From Devosia oryzisoli (GTDB lineage Bacteria > Pseudomonadota > Alphaproteobacteria > Rhizobiales > Devosiaceae): 64,000 nt of DNA. Shown one piece after another: positions 34,895-43,472 of the stretch; position 1 is the stretch's first letter, and each line of letters begins with the position of its first letter. The notes under the pieces were generated by a model. That model did not search any database and had not been told where the DNA came from. It worked only from the letters and a program-made list of their open reading frames with translations. Both the position numbers and the translations under genes were made by a program. The stretch is from positions 496,001-560,000 of the forward strand of contig NZ_JACYFU010000001.1 of the NCBI RefSeq assembly GCF_014837245.1, given 5' to 3'.

Positions 34895-35347
34895 TTAGTG
34901 GCCGTACACGGCCTTTGGGTCAAACAGGCGGGGCAGGCCCACGTCCTGCAGCACGGGCTGACCATCTTCGACGACAATGCGCCGGTAGAAGCAGCTCTTT
35001 CGCCCTGTGTGGCAGGCGGCCCCCCGGCCAGTTTGCCGGACGCTCATGACGATGCAATCCTGGTCGCAGTCGACCCGGAGTTCCTCGACCTCCTGCAGTT
35101 CGCCAGAGGTCTCGCCCTTTTTCCAGATGGCCTGGCGCGATCGCGACCAGTAATGGGCGACGCCTGTCTCCATCGTCAGCCGTAGCGTCTCGATGTTCAT
35201 GTGCGCCACCATCAGCACATCGTTGCTGCCCGCCTCGACAGTAACGACGGTGATAAGGCCGTCGGCGTTAAAGCGTGGCGCAAAGACAGTGCCTTCGTCA
35301 CGCTCTTGGTGCGAAAGAGTTTTGGGATCGGCGAAAGACATCCTCAT
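34895..35347 (-). CDS. hisI: Phosphoribosyl-AMP cyclohydrolase
   Basis: 150 residues; third step of histidine biosynthesis. Zinc ligands are VDCDQDCIVM and AACHTGRKSCFYR, with the substrate motif THYWSRSR-like VAHYWSRSRQAIWKKGE. Two in-frame ATGs (35347 and 35341) are possible. It follows folE on the same strand with a 44-base gap; the hisI-folE pairing is common in Hyphomicrobiales and both act on ring-opening hydrolysis of purine-type substrates. Confidence 0.95.
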   Translation of the reverse strand: MRMSFADPKTLSHQERDEGTVFAPRFNADGLITVVTVEAGSNDVLMVAHMNIETLRLTMETGVAHYWSRSRQAIWKKGETSGELQEVEELRVDCDQDCIVMSVRQTGRGAACHTGRKSCFYRRIVVEDGQPVLQDVGLPRLFDPKAVYGH

Positions 35348-35391
35348 GGGCGGTTCATATACCGCTCCACAAGCGCGCACCAGTGTCCAGG

Positions 35392-36009
35392 CTAGCGAAC
35401 CATCGCAAAGAAGCGGTCCTGCTCGACGCGATCTTCGGCGAAGACGCCGGTGAAGCGGTGGGTGACGGTCTTGACGTCGTGCGCCTTCACGCCGCGCATG
35501 GTCATGCACATATGCTCGGCCTCGAGCATCACCGCGGCGCCGCGCGGTCCGAGGTTCTCGTTGATGGCATCGATGATCTGCGCCGTCATCGTTTCCTGGG
35601 TCTGCAAGCGGCGGGCAAAGACGTCCACGAGGCGGGCGAGCTTGGATAGCCCCACGACGCCATCGTGCGGAAGGTAAGCGATGTGCGCCTGGCCAAAGAA
35701 GGGCACCATGTGATGTTCGCAATGGGCGTAAAAGGGAATGCCTTTGACCAGGACAAGATCGTCATAGCCGCCCACCTCCTTGAAGGTCTTGGACAGCACT
35801 TCGGCCGCATCCTGATCGTAGCCCGCAAAAAGTTCGCCATAAGCCTTGGCCACGCGGGCAGGGGTTTCCAGTAGCCCCTCTCTCGCTGGATCGTCGCCAG
35901 CCCAGGCGATCAGTGTCCGCACAGCAGCCTCTGCTTCCTCACGAGTTGGTCGGGAAACGGGCAGGCGGGCGGCCTTCATCTGGGCGAGCGACTTGACTTG
36001 GGCATCCAT
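35392..36009 (-). CDS. folE: GTP cyclohydrolase I
   Basis: 205 residues; makes dihydroneopterin triphosphate from GTP (folate pathway). The zinc and active-site motif is [14 protein letters not shown], with [21 protein letters not shown] and [18 protein letters not shown] lies eight bases before ATG 36009; the longer frame from 36090 adds a non-conserved N-terminus. It is divergent from the NifU-like gene, with a 146-base promoter gap. Confidence 0.96.
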   Translation of the reverse strand: MDAQVKSLAQMKAARLPVSRPTREEAEAAVRTLIAWAGDDPAREGLLETPARVAKAYGELFAGYDQDAAEVLSKTFKEVGGYDDLVLVKGIPFYAHCEHHMVPFFGQAHIAYLPHDGVVGLSKLARLVDVFARRLQTQETMTAQIIDAINENLGPRGAAVMLEAEHMCMTMRGVKAHDVKTVTHRFTGVFAEDRVEQDRFFAMVR

Positions 36010-36155
36010 TGGAAAGCTCCTTGCGTGGCGACCGACCCTTGAACGTAACGCTGCGGGATTTGGATCTTGGTCGCCCGTCGTCCCTGACAATGGAGCGACA
36101 ACGCCCTATATAGAAGGCCGAAACGGCAGGAACAAGAAACAGAGTTGCCCGGGCG

Positions 36156-36608
36156 ATGGAGCTTAGCGATCTCTATTCTGAAAAAATCCTCGATCTGGCA
36201 GGCAATGCTCGCCAGCCGGCGCGGCTCGCCACACCGACGGCAACAGCGCGAAAAGTGTCGCGGATTTGCGGATCGGTGATCGAGGTCGATCTGGTCGTCG
36301 AACAAGGCATGATTACTCAGTACGGACACGCCGTATCTGCCTGTGCACTTGGCCAGACATCCGCGGCAGTCGTGGCCCGCGAGATCGTCGGCACCCCGGT
36401 CAGAGAATTTGCCGCGGTGCGGCAGACAATGCACGCCATGCTCAAAGGCGATGGGGCTCCGCCCACGGGCAAGTGGGAGGACCTGAAATACCTGGAGCCC
36501 GTTCGGCATTATCCCGCGCGCCACACGTCGACCCTTCTGGTGTTCGACGCCATTGCGGCGGCGCTGGAAAAGATTGACTCTGATCAGAAGGTTGTGGCGC
36601 AGGACTGA
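36156..36608 (+). CDS. NifU/IscU-like iron-sulfur scaffold-type protein with two conserved Cys
   Basis: 150 residues resembling the IscU/NifU N-terminal domain: YSEKILDLAGNARQPARL at the start, Cys38 in RICGSVIEVDL and Cys63 in SACALGQTSA. The third cluster Cys of IscU is absent (RHTSTLLVFDA at the matching place) and the Asp after the first Cys-Gly is Ser. It therefore may not hold a cluster as IscU does. This variant is widespread in Hyphomicrobiales next to yidD. Its stop overlaps the yidD ATG. Confidence 0.85.
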   Translation: MELSDLYSEKILDLAGNARQPARLATPTATARKVSRICGSVIEVDLVVEQGMITQYGHAVSACALGQTSAAVVAREIVGTPVREFAAVRQTMHAMLKGDGAPPTGKWEDLKYLEPVRHYPARHTSTLLVFDAIAAALEKIDSDQKVVAQD

Positions 36609-36919
36609 TGCGAAGAATCAGCGCGTCGATCTGGCAAGTTGTCGACCTGCCGTTCAAGCTCGTGGCGGTGTTTCTCATCACCGTCTATCGCTACACGCTG
36701 TCTGCCTTTGTGGGTCGGACATGCCGACATCTGCCCACTTGCTCGGAGTTCACGACGAGCGCGATCTGGAAGTTCGGGTTCTGGCCCGGCGGCTGGATGG
36801 GGTTGGCGCGGTTCTGGCGCTGCCGACCGGGCGGGACACATGGATATGACCCCGTGCCTGAGGTCTTGCCGGGTGCGGGAAGGTGGTTTGCGCCGTGGCG
36901 GTATGGGCGCTGGCGATAG
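36608..36919 (+). CDS. yidD: Membrane protein insertion efficiency factor YidD
   Basis: 103 residues. An amphipathic N-terminal helix (LPFKLVAVFLITVYRYTLS) is followed by the family core CRHLPTCSEFTTSAIWKFG and GLARFWRCRPGGTHGYDPVP. It sits at the inner face of the membrane near YidC and aids membrane protein insertion. It is translationally coupled to the upstream NifU-like gene and followed by thrS after 160 bases. Confidence 0.93.
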   Translation: MRRISASIWQVVDLPFKLVAVFLITVYRYTLSAFVGRTCRHLPTCSEFTTSAIWKFGFWPGGWMGLARFWRCRPGGTHGYDPVPEVLPGAGRWFAPWRYGRWR

Positions 36920-36922
36920 TTT

Positions 36923-37053
36923 CGCTTGTCAGAGGCTGGCACCCACAAGCGCTGGGAGTTTCGCGGTCCGTCGTTGAAAAGCCGAGGCCTTCAAGGGCTG
37001 GCAGGACGATCAAACCGTGCTATTCAGGCCGCCTTGCGGTGAGGCACCGCAAG
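36923..37053 (+). promoter_or_regulatory. Structured leader between yidD and thrS
   Basis: Two strong hairpins: CGCTTGT (36923-36929) with ACAAGCG (36945-36951), and CTTGCGGTG (37033-37041) with CACCGCAAG (37045-37053), nine perfect pairs and a three-base AGG loop. The second ends 26 bases before the thrS ATG, near the RBS. It may regulate thrS expression or end the yidD transcript; neither is followed by a U-tract. Confidence 0.45.
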
Positions 37054-37079
37054 TACAACCCAATTTCTGGAGACTTCCA

Positions 37080-39080
37080 ATGTCGATCAAGGTGACGTTC
37101 CCCGATGGTGCTGCTCGCGATTTTCCGCGCGGCACCACCGGCACCGACATCGTGGAAGGCATCTCCAAGTCGCTGGCCAAGAAGACAGTCGCGATGCGCT
37201 GGAATGGCGTGCTTTCCGACCTCTCCGACTCTCTTGATGCGGACGGCAGGATCGAGTTCGTGACGCGCGACAGCGGCTCGAAGGATGTTGTCGATCTGAT
37301 CCGCCATGATGCCGCGCACGTGCTTGCCGAAGCGGTGCAGGAGCTGTGGCCCGATACGCAGGTGACCATCGGGCCGGTGATCGAGAACGGCTTCTACTAC
37401 GATTTCTATCGCCCGGCCGGCCCCTTCACCGAGGAAGAGTTGCCGGTGATCGAGAAGAAGATGAGCGAGATCATCGACCGCGGGGCTGCCTTCAGCAAGG
37501 AGGTCTGGTCGCGCGACCAGGCAAAGAACTGGTTCGAGACCAAGGGCGAGGCGTTCAAGGTTGAGCTGGTCGATGCCATCCCTGCGGACCAGTCGATCAA
37601 GATGTACGCCCAGGGTCAGTGGAAGGATCTCTGCCGCGGTCCCCACATGCGGACCGTCAAGGATGTGGGGCAGGCGTTCAAGCTGACGAAGGTGGCGGGC
37701 GCCTATTGGCGTGGGGACAGCAACCGGCAGGTGTTGTCACGCATCTATGGCACGGCTTTTCCAAGCAAGGACCAGCTCGACGCTTACCTCACGATGATCG
37801 AAGAGGCGGAAAAGCGCGACCATCGCAAGCTTGGGCGCGACCTCGACCTGTTCCATTTCCAGGAAGAGGCGCAGGGCTCGGTGTTCTGGCATCCGCGCGG
37901 CTTTGTCATCTACAACCAGATGGAGGCCTATATCCGGCGGCGGCTCAACGCATCGGGCTATGTCGAGGTGAAGACCCCGCAACTGATGCATGCCAAGTTC
38001 TGGGAGCAGTCGGGCCACTGGGGCAAATATCGCGAGAACATGTTCGTGGTGCCCGACCAGGTGCCCAACACCGAAGACGATCAGCCGATCTTCGAGGTGG
38101 ATGCGGTCGGTGACCTCCTGGCGCTCAAGCCGATGAACTGCCCTGCGCACGTGCAAATCTTCAACCAGGGCATCAAGAGTTACCGTGATCTGCCTCTTCG
38201 GATGGCGGAATTTGGTTGTTGCCACCGTAATGAAGCGCATGGGGCCCTGCACGGGCTGATGCGCGTGCGGCAGATGACGCAGGACGACGCGCATATCTTC
38301 TGCCGCGAGGACCAGATCCAGAGCGAAACGGAGCACTTCGTGCATCTGCTCTATTCAGTCTATGGGCACATGGGCTTCGAGAACGTGGTCATCAAGCTCG
38401 CGACCCGGCCGGAGAAGTTCGGTGGCACCATCGAGCGTTGGGATGCGGCCGAGAAGGCGCTGGGCGATGCCTTGCGCGCAACCGGCTATGACTTCGAGAT
38501 CGCCGAAGGCGAGGGCGCGTTCTATGCCCCCAAGCTCGAGTTCCATCTGCGCGACGCCATCGGGCGCTCCTGGCAGGTGGGAACGCTGCAGCTCGACTAT
38601 GTGCTGCCCGAGCGGCTCGATGCCACCTATGTCGCCGAGGATGGCAGCCGCAAATATGCGGTGATGTTGCACCGGGCGATCCTCGGCTCGCTGGAGCGGT
38701 TCATCGGCATCCTGATCGAGAACTATGCGGGCAAGATGCCGATGTGGCTGGCGCCGACCCAGGTGGTGGTGGCGACCATCGTTTCGGAAGCGGACGAGTA
38801 TGCCGAGAAGCTGGTGCGGCAGCTGCGCCAGGCGGGCATCCGCGCCGAGATTGACGCACGCAACGAGAAGATCAACTACAAGGTGCGCGAGCACTCGGTG
38901 CAGAAGGTGCCGCTGATGTTCGTGGTCGGCAAGCGCGAGGCCGAGGAGGGCACCGTGTCGGTGCGCCGGCTCGGAACCGAGGGGCAGAAGGTGCAGCCGT
39001 TCATGGACGCGCTGGTGTCCCTGATGGCCGAGGCGACGCCGCCGGACCTCAAGGACAAGGCGCAGCAAAAGGTCGCCTGA
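37080..39080 (+). CDS. thrS: Threonyl-tRNA synthetase
   Basis: 666 residues in the usual order: N-terminal TGS domain (MSIKVTFPDGAARDFPRGTT), the editing domain with HDAAHVLAEAVQELWP, the class II catalytic core with MNCPAHVQIFNQG, GLMRVRQMTQDDAHIFC and a C-terminal anticodon-binding domain. It charges tRNA-Thr; a tRNA-Thr(TGT) gene is elsewhere in the window. ATG 37080 has TGGAGA upstream. The stop overlaps the next gene (TGATG). Confidence 0.97.
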   Translation: MSIKVTFPDGAARDFPRGTTGTDIVEGISKSLAKKTVAMRWNGVLSDLSDSLDADGRIEFVTRDSGSKDVVDLIRHDAAHVLAEAVQELWPDTQVTIGPVIENGFYYDFYRPAGPFTEEELPVIEKKMSEIIDRGAAFSKEVWSRDQAKNWFETKGEAFKVELVDAIPADQSIKMYAQGQWKDLCRGPHMRTVKDVGQAFKLTKVAGAYWRGDSNRQVLSRIYGTAFPSKDQLDAYLTMIEEAEKRDHRKLGRDLDLFHFQEEAQGSVFWHPRGFVIYNQMEAYIRRRLNASGYVEVKTPQLMHAKFWEQSGHWGKYRENMFVVPDQVPNTEDDQPIFEVDAVGDLLALKPMNCPAHVQIFNQGIKSYRDLPLRMAEFGCCHRNEAHGALHGLMRVRQMTQDDAHIFCREDQIQSETEHFVHLLYSVYGHMGFENVVIKLATRPEKFGGTIERWDAAEKALGDALRATGYDFEIAEGEGAFYAPKLEFHLRDAIGRSWQVGTLQLDYVLPERLDATYVAEDGSRKYAVMLHRAILGSLERFIGILIENYAGKMPMWLAPTQVVVATIVSEADEYAEKLVRQLRQAGIRAEIDARNEKINYKVREHSVQKVPLMFVVGKREAEEGTVSVRRLGTEGQKVQPFMDALVSLMAEATPPDLKDKAQQKVA

Positions 39081-39304
39081 TGCCGCTCCGTCCGTCCAAC
39101 CGCGAAATGAAGGCGCTTTATCATCTGGGCGAAGCCAATGAGCTTGGCCCGGATGACTTCAAGGATGTCGGCGAGAAAGTCTTCGCCGGCATGCTCAGGA
39201 AGAAATGGATCGAAGAAGCCGGGCCGGGCAAATATCGCACGACCGAAAAGGGCCGGGTGATCCACGACGAGGAAGTGTGGTTCGCCGGCCGCTCCAAGCG
39301 CTAA
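39080..39304 (+). CDS. Small winged-helix-like protein of unknown function
   Basis: 74 residues, MPLRPSNREMKALYHLGEAN then VGEKVFAGMLRKKWIEEAG and KYRTTEKGRVIHDEEVW. The pattern of helices followed by YRTTEKGR looks like a compact winged-helix domain. Its ATG overlaps the thrS stop, and arfB follows 14 bases later, so it is in a translation-related operon. No family name is recognised. Confidence 0.75.
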   Translation: MPLRPSNREMKALYHLGEANELGPDDFKDVGEKVFAGMLRKKWIEEAGPGKYRTTEKGRVIHDEEVWFAGRSKR

Positions 39305-39318
39305 GCAGAGGCGGTGAC

Positions 39319-39750
39319 ATGGCCGAGCCGATCGTGATCACCCGTACCGTCTCAATCGATCCGAGCGAGATCGAGGAGAGCTTCGTTCGCGCCTCGGGGC
39401 CGGGCGGGCAGAACGTCAACAAGGTAGCGAGCGCGGTGCAGCTGCGGTTCGACCTGCTCAACTCTCCCAATATTCCCGAGCCGATGAAGCGGCGGGTGAT
39501 GGCGCTGGCGGGCAGCCGGATGACCAAGGATGGGGTGATCGTGCTCACCGCCAATTCGCATCGTGACCAGCCGCTGAACCGGACCGAGGCGCTGGCGCGG
39601 CTGGTTGCGCTGCTGCGCGACGGGGCCTATGCGCCCAAGCCGCGCGTGGCAACGCGCCCAACGCTCGCCTCCAAGAAGCGACGGGTTGACGCCAAGGTCC
39701 GCCGCAGCGGCATCAAGCGCATGCGCTCGACGCCGGGCGGGGAAGACTAG
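39319..39750 (+). CDS. arfB: Alternative ribosome-rescue factor ArfB (YaeJ)
   Basis: 143 residues. The peptidyl-tRNA hydrolysis motif is ASGPGGQNVNKVASAVQLRF (GGQ), and the basic C-terminal tail (RPTLASKKRRVDAKVRRS) enters the empty mRNA channel of stalled ribosomes. There is no stop-codon recognition domain, as expected for ArfB rather than RF1/RF2. Start ATG 39319, with AGAGG upstream. It is in an operon with thrS, with a terminator directly after the stop. Confidence 0.94.
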   Translation: MAEPIVITRTVSIDPSEIEESFVRASGPGGQNVNKVASAVQLRFDLLNSPNIPEPMKRRVMALAGSRMTKDGVIVLTANSHRDQPLNRTEALARLVALLRDGAYAPKPRVATRPTLASKKRRVDAKVRRSGIKRMRSTPGGED

Positions 39751-39776
39751 GAGGGGCCGCCGAAGCGGCCCCTTTT
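39751..39776 (+). terminator. Rho-independent terminator after arfB
   Basis: GGGGCCGC, loop CGAA, GCGGCCCC followed by TTTT, immediately after the stop. Confidence 0.92.
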
Positions 39777-39778
39777 GC

Positions 39779-41584
39779 CTATTTGGCGGTGGCGTCGATG
39801 GTGACCTTGCCCAGGAGCAGGGTCGGATCCTCTTCGGCCGCCATGAAATCGGCCACGCCGATACCGGGGTCCTCCTTGGCCTCGATGGAGATGTTGAGCG
39901 TCCTGGCCGCGCCGCTGACGAAGCTGTTGACGGCCTTGCCGAGCTTGGCGGCATCGGCAGCCCCCGCCATCATTCCGACGACGGTGCCCTCGGCGAGGCC
40001 CGCGAAGACGGGCCGCATGGCGGCGGGATCGCTGCCCTGTTCGGCCGCGACGGCCTTGAGGATGATGTCGGACAGACCCTCGTCGGTGACGTCGAGGTTG
40101 AGCGACTTGACCGCCAGGCCCATGCTGGCCATCAGCGCCGTGTCGGGATCGGTGGCGAAGAGGTCTTCGGTGGCGTTGGTGATCTTGCCTGCGAGAACGA
40201 CGGTGGCGAGGTCGGCGCCGGTGACGGACACTTCCTCGAGATCGATGGCCTGGGCGGCTTCGTCCCAGGAGGCCGCGATCCGGAAGCCGGCGTCAATGCT
40301 GGTCACGCCCAGCGCGATCAACTGCTTGAGCTGTTCGTCCTCGGTATCGGCCGGCAGGTCGGCCACGATGTTGGCGGCGGAGGTATCGACCGTGGTAGGG
40401 ATGCCGTTGCGATAATCACCAAGGGTGAGGTCGAAGGCGCCCACACTAGCCTTGATGCGCGTGCCCGGGGCCTCGGGGTCGGGCACGTCAATATTCAGGC
40501 CAGAGAGCGAAAGCCCTTCCATACCGGGGATGAGGCCACGCGCATTGGCGTCCAGCCAGGCCTGATCCACCGCATCCGGCGCGCCTTCCAGCGTGGCGAT
40601 CACGGACGTCAGATCCATGGGTTTGAAGGTGAAATTGTCGAGGGCAATCGTGTCCTCATCCCCCACCGAGATGTCGACCCCGTCCACAGAGATGCCCGGA
40701 TAGGTGCCGGGCGTCATGCCGTTAACGGTCATGCTGTCGACGGCGACGACGATAGGACGGTCTTCCTCGTCTGTCCCGTCACACGAGAACCCATCGAAAT
40801 TGGCCTCGCTGCTCTCGAAGGCCGTAAAAAGATCCGCGTACATACGCAGGAGCTTGCCGACCAGCACCGGATCCGGCGTGTCCTGCGTTTCCTCCAGGGT
40901 CTGCGCCAGCACGATCATATCGAGAAGCGAGTTCTTGAGCGGACGCGCCTTGAATTCGCCTACCGATACTCCACCGATCGTGCAGCTGACGTCTTCCGCC
41001 TCGACCGTCCCGCCATCGGCAGTGAAATCGGTGTAGATCGTCTGTAGTCCACCACCTGGTTCGGCGGCGGCCACCAAGCCGTAGAAGCCCAGGAGCCCGC
41101 CAATGTTGAGATCGGATGCGGCCAGCGTGCCGTAGCTCAGCGTCGCGTCCTTGCTGTCGAGCGCAACGCCGCCGAGGCTGAAGGAGCCCGCTACTCCGTT
41201 CGCCACATCGCTGAGGACCAGATCGGAAAAGGTGACGGTTGTGTCCTCGGCCTCTCCATCCGTCACCGCACGCACGCTGAGCACGATGCTGGGGACCGTG
41301 ATACTGGTGGCATCGAGGGCCGCCAGAGCCTCGGCGTGACCCGCGATGTTGCCCTTCAAGATGTCTGCAAGGGCCGCCTCGTCCATGCTGGAATCGACAG
41401 CATCGATTGTCGGGATGGCCACCTCCACCGACACGTCCGGGGCCTGCTGCTGCGTTGCATGGGAGCCGGATTTATCCTTCACCTTGGCAGCAAGAGCGGG
41501 ATCGGCCGGCAAGGCCACACTGACAAGAAATGCGGCGGCCAGGGCGGCGAGGCCGCGGCGGCCAAAGGTGGTCGTCGTCGTCAT
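39779..41584 (-). CDS. Large secreted protein of unknown function
   Basis: 601 residues with a signal peptide (GLAALAAAFLVSVALPADPA, cleavage near ALA-AK). The mature part is acidic and consists of repeating beta-like units with patterns such as ITVPSIVLSVRAV, LSLSGLNIDVPD and KSLNLDVTDEGL, suggesting a repetitive lipid-transport or LPS-binding-like beta architecture (inference only). Two Cys are present, in VSCTIGG and GFSCDGT. No family is recognised. It ends two bases after the arfB terminator and is on the opposite strand. Confidence 0.75.
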   Translation of the reverse strand: MTTTTTFGRRGLAALAAAFLVSVALPADPALAAKVKDKSGSHATQQQAPDVSVEVAIPTIDAVDSSMDEAALADILKGNIAGHAEALAALDATSITVPSIVLSVRAVTDGEAEDTTVTFSDLVLSDVANGVAGSFSLGGVALDSKDATLSYGTLAASDLNIGGLLGFYGLVAAAEPGGGLQTIYTDFTADGGTVEAEDVSCTIGGVSVGEFKARPLKNSLLDMIVLAQTLEETQDTPDPVLVGKLLRMYADLFTAFESSEANFDGFSCDGTDEEDRPIVVAVDSMTVNGMTPGTYPGISVDGVDISVGDEDTIALDNFTFKPMDLTSVIATLEGAPDAVDQAWLDANARGLIPGMEGLSLSGLNIDVPDPEAPGTRIKASVGAFDLTLGDYRNGIPTTVDTSAANIVADLPADTEDEQLKQLIALGVTSIDAGFRIAASWDEAAQAIDLEEVSVTGADLATVVLAGKITNATEDLFATDPDTALMASMGLAVKSLNLDVTDEGLSDIILKAVAAEQGSDPAAMRPVFAGLAEGTVVGMMAGAADAAKLGKAVNSFVSGAARTLNISIEAKEDPGIGVADFMAAEEDPTLLLGKVTIDATAK

Positions 41585-41690
41585 TCATCGGTCTCCCAGT
41601 CTCGGGCCAAGTGCGAGGCCTCCCGAGCCTGCAGAAGCTATCTCCAAGCAGGGCGACACACAATGGTGTGAGTATGGGATTTGGGGGCGG

Positions 41691-42647
41691 CTAATAGACG
41701 GTTGTCAGGACCTCGACCTCGCGCGGGCTGCCGGGCTGAACCTGAATTTCGCGGTTGTAGACGCGGTCTCCGAGCTTGGCCAGCACGAGGTAGTCGCCTT
41801 CTGCCAGGACGGTCGTCGGAAAGGCGCCCCGGTCGGTAAAGATGGTCGTGCCATCGTCGGTCTTGACCGTCCATTCCACGTCGGCGATCGCCTCGCCGCC
41901 TTCCTCGGAAACCAGTTTGAACGAGAGTTCGCTGGCGCGCTGATAGAGCGTGGCGTCCGTGATCTCCCCTGGCTCGACGCGCAGGTCGGCCTTGACCGAG
42001 GCGTTCACGTCCCCGAACCGAGAGATGATATGGTAGGTCCCAGCGGTCAGGGTTACGATTTCGTTGGGTGCGAGGTTCTCGGCGACCATCTGGCGCGAGG
42101 ATTCCGACCCCGCGGTCATGATGTCGAAGTGCAATTCGGTGGGAGAGATCGGGATGTCTCCCGTCACCATGGAATTCAGCCTCAGGGCGCCAGCCTCCAG
42201 GTCAATCGTCACATCGTTCGGTCCCGGAACGACATTGAGTTCCTGACTGACCTGTGCGCGTCCGTAGGCGACATGCACCATGTAGGGCCCGGGTGGCAGC
42301 TGGAACTTGCCCGTTCCATCCTCGGATTTCGCGACCAGGGCGACCTCGCCGCTGGCGTCGGGAGTCGCCTCGAAAACGCGCCACACCAATCCGTCCGTAA
42401 CCGGGTCTCCCTCGTGGGTAATGCGCGCCTTGAGCGTAACGGGTTGCGGTGCGCTTGTGGCGGTATCGATTGCATCTGTTGCCGCAGTCCCGGCGCCGGA
42501 GGTCGCGCCGGCGTCGCGATCCGGCCGAGGGCGCGGCAGCGGCGGGATTTCGCTGCTTTCCTGCGAGTATGAAGGCAGCAAAGGTGCCAAATTGCCCACA
42601 ACGAGCACCATCAGCGCAAGAAGCGCCATTGCCGATCCGCGTATCAT
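41691..42647 (-). CDS. Exported protein with beta-sandwich (regulatory-like) repeats, unknown function
   Basis: 318 residues with a signal peptide or membrane anchor (SAMALLALMVLVVGNLAPLL) and a Pro/Arg-rich linker (IPPLPRPRPDRDAG). It then has three or more beta-sandwich-like units such as FQLPPGPYMVHVAYGRAQVS, VTLTAGTYHIISRFGDV and AEGDYLVLAKLGDRVYNREI, resembling carboxypeptidase-regulatory folds. GGAG lies five bases before ATG 42647; a start at 42761 is rejected. It is upstream of the 601-residue secreted protein on the same strand. Confidence 0.78.
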   Translation of the reverse strand: MIRGSAMALLALMVLVVGNLAPLLPSYSQESSEIPPLPRPRPDRDAGATSGAGTAATDAIDTATSAPQPVTLKARITHEGDPVTDGLVWRVFEATPDASGEVALVAKSEDGTGKFQLPPGPYMVHVAYGRAQVSQELNVVPGPNDVTIDLEAGALRLNSMVTGDIPISPTELHFDIMTAGSESSRQMVAENLAPNEIVTLTAGTYHIISRFGDVNASVKADLRVEPGEITDATLYQRASELSFKLVSEEGGEAIADVEWTVKTDDGTTIFTDRGAFPTTVLAEGDYLVLAKLGDRVYNREIQVQPGSPREVEVLTTVY

Positions 42648-42818
42648 TCCAACTCCGCGCCGCACGTCACTCGATTCCCGTCGGGATAGGGGCCGAGTTA
42701 GGAAAAGCTGTGTCACACTGCGTGGAATATGAAAACCGCTGGCCTTCGATTTTCTCCTCATGCGCCTTCCCCCTTGCGGCAGTGCAGGCTAAACCCGCAA
42801 CTCATCGTGGAGAATACA

Positions 42819-43409
42819 ATGCTCGCTAACGACGCCTTGCGCGACTATCTCCTGACCCGCCGATCGGTGGGTCTCGCCTTTCTTAAGGAGCCGGGCCCCG
42901 ATGCCGAGCAGTTGCGCACCCTGCTTACCATTGCCACACGGGTGCCGGACCACGGCAAACTGTCTCCCTGGCGGCTCGTGATCTATGCGGGCGATGCGCG
43001 CCAGGACGTGGGGGATCGACTGGCCGCGATCGTGCGTAAGCGCAACCCTGCCATTGACGAGCAGAGCCTTGAGCAGGAGCGGCAGCGGTTTCTTCCGGCG
43101 CCCCTGACCATCGGCGTCATCTCCACCGCACGACCGCATCCCAAGATCCCCGAGTTCGAGCAGGTCCTGTCCGCCGGTAACGTCGCCTTCAACATCGTTC
43201 ATGCAGCCAATGCGCTCGGCTTCGCTGCGGATTGGGTGACGCGCTGGTTCACCTTCGACACCGAGGCCGCCGCCATGCTTGGTGCCCGGCCGGAAGAGCA
43301 GTTCGTCGGCTTCGTGCACATCGGCACGCCCACCGCCATTATTCCCGACCGTCCCCGTCCGGATCTGGAGAGTGTCGTGAGTACGTGGACGCCGCCGGAA
43401 AATGGTTAA
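42819..43409 (+). CDS. Nitroreductase-family protein (YdjA-like)
   Basis: 196 residues, the short form of the flavin-dependent nitroreductase family. FMN-binding features are TRRSVG near the N-terminus, TRVPDHGKLSPWRLVIY and NIVHAANALGFAADWVTRWF with a C-terminal FVHIGTPT. It likely reduces nitro or quinone-type compounds with NAD(P)H; the physiological substrate is unknown. GGAG lies six bases before ATG 42819. Confidence 0.9.
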   Translation: MLANDALRDYLLTRRSVGLAFLKEPGPDAEQLRTLLTIATRVPDHGKLSPWRLVIYAGDARQDVGDRLAAIVRKRNPAIDEQSLEQERQRFLPAPLTIGVISTARPHPKIPEFEQVLSAGNVAFNIVHAANALGFAADWVTRWFTFDTEAAAMLGARPEEQFVGFVHIGTPTAIIPDRPRPDLESVVSTWTPPENG

Positions 43410-43472
43410 CGCTGTCTTAATCATTGGCGGGTGAAAACCAGAGGCATCTGATTCAGCCGCTGTGGTCGCCAA

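Noticed and set aside
36920-37079. T-box-like control of thrS
   Set aside because: T-box leaders are essentially a Gram-positive feature, and no T-box sequence or specifier loop arrangement is visible. Only the hairpins are reported.
39605-41047. 480-codon plus-strand frame opposite the 601-residue secreted protein
   Set aside because: The minus-strand frame has a proper signal peptide and start. The plus frame begins inside arfB and resembles a codon-bias shadow with Gly/Arg/Asp/His-rich composition.
41346-42572. 408-codon plus-strand frame opposite the 318-residue exported protein
   Set aside because: The frame is without a family and opposite a gene with a clear RBS and signal peptide.
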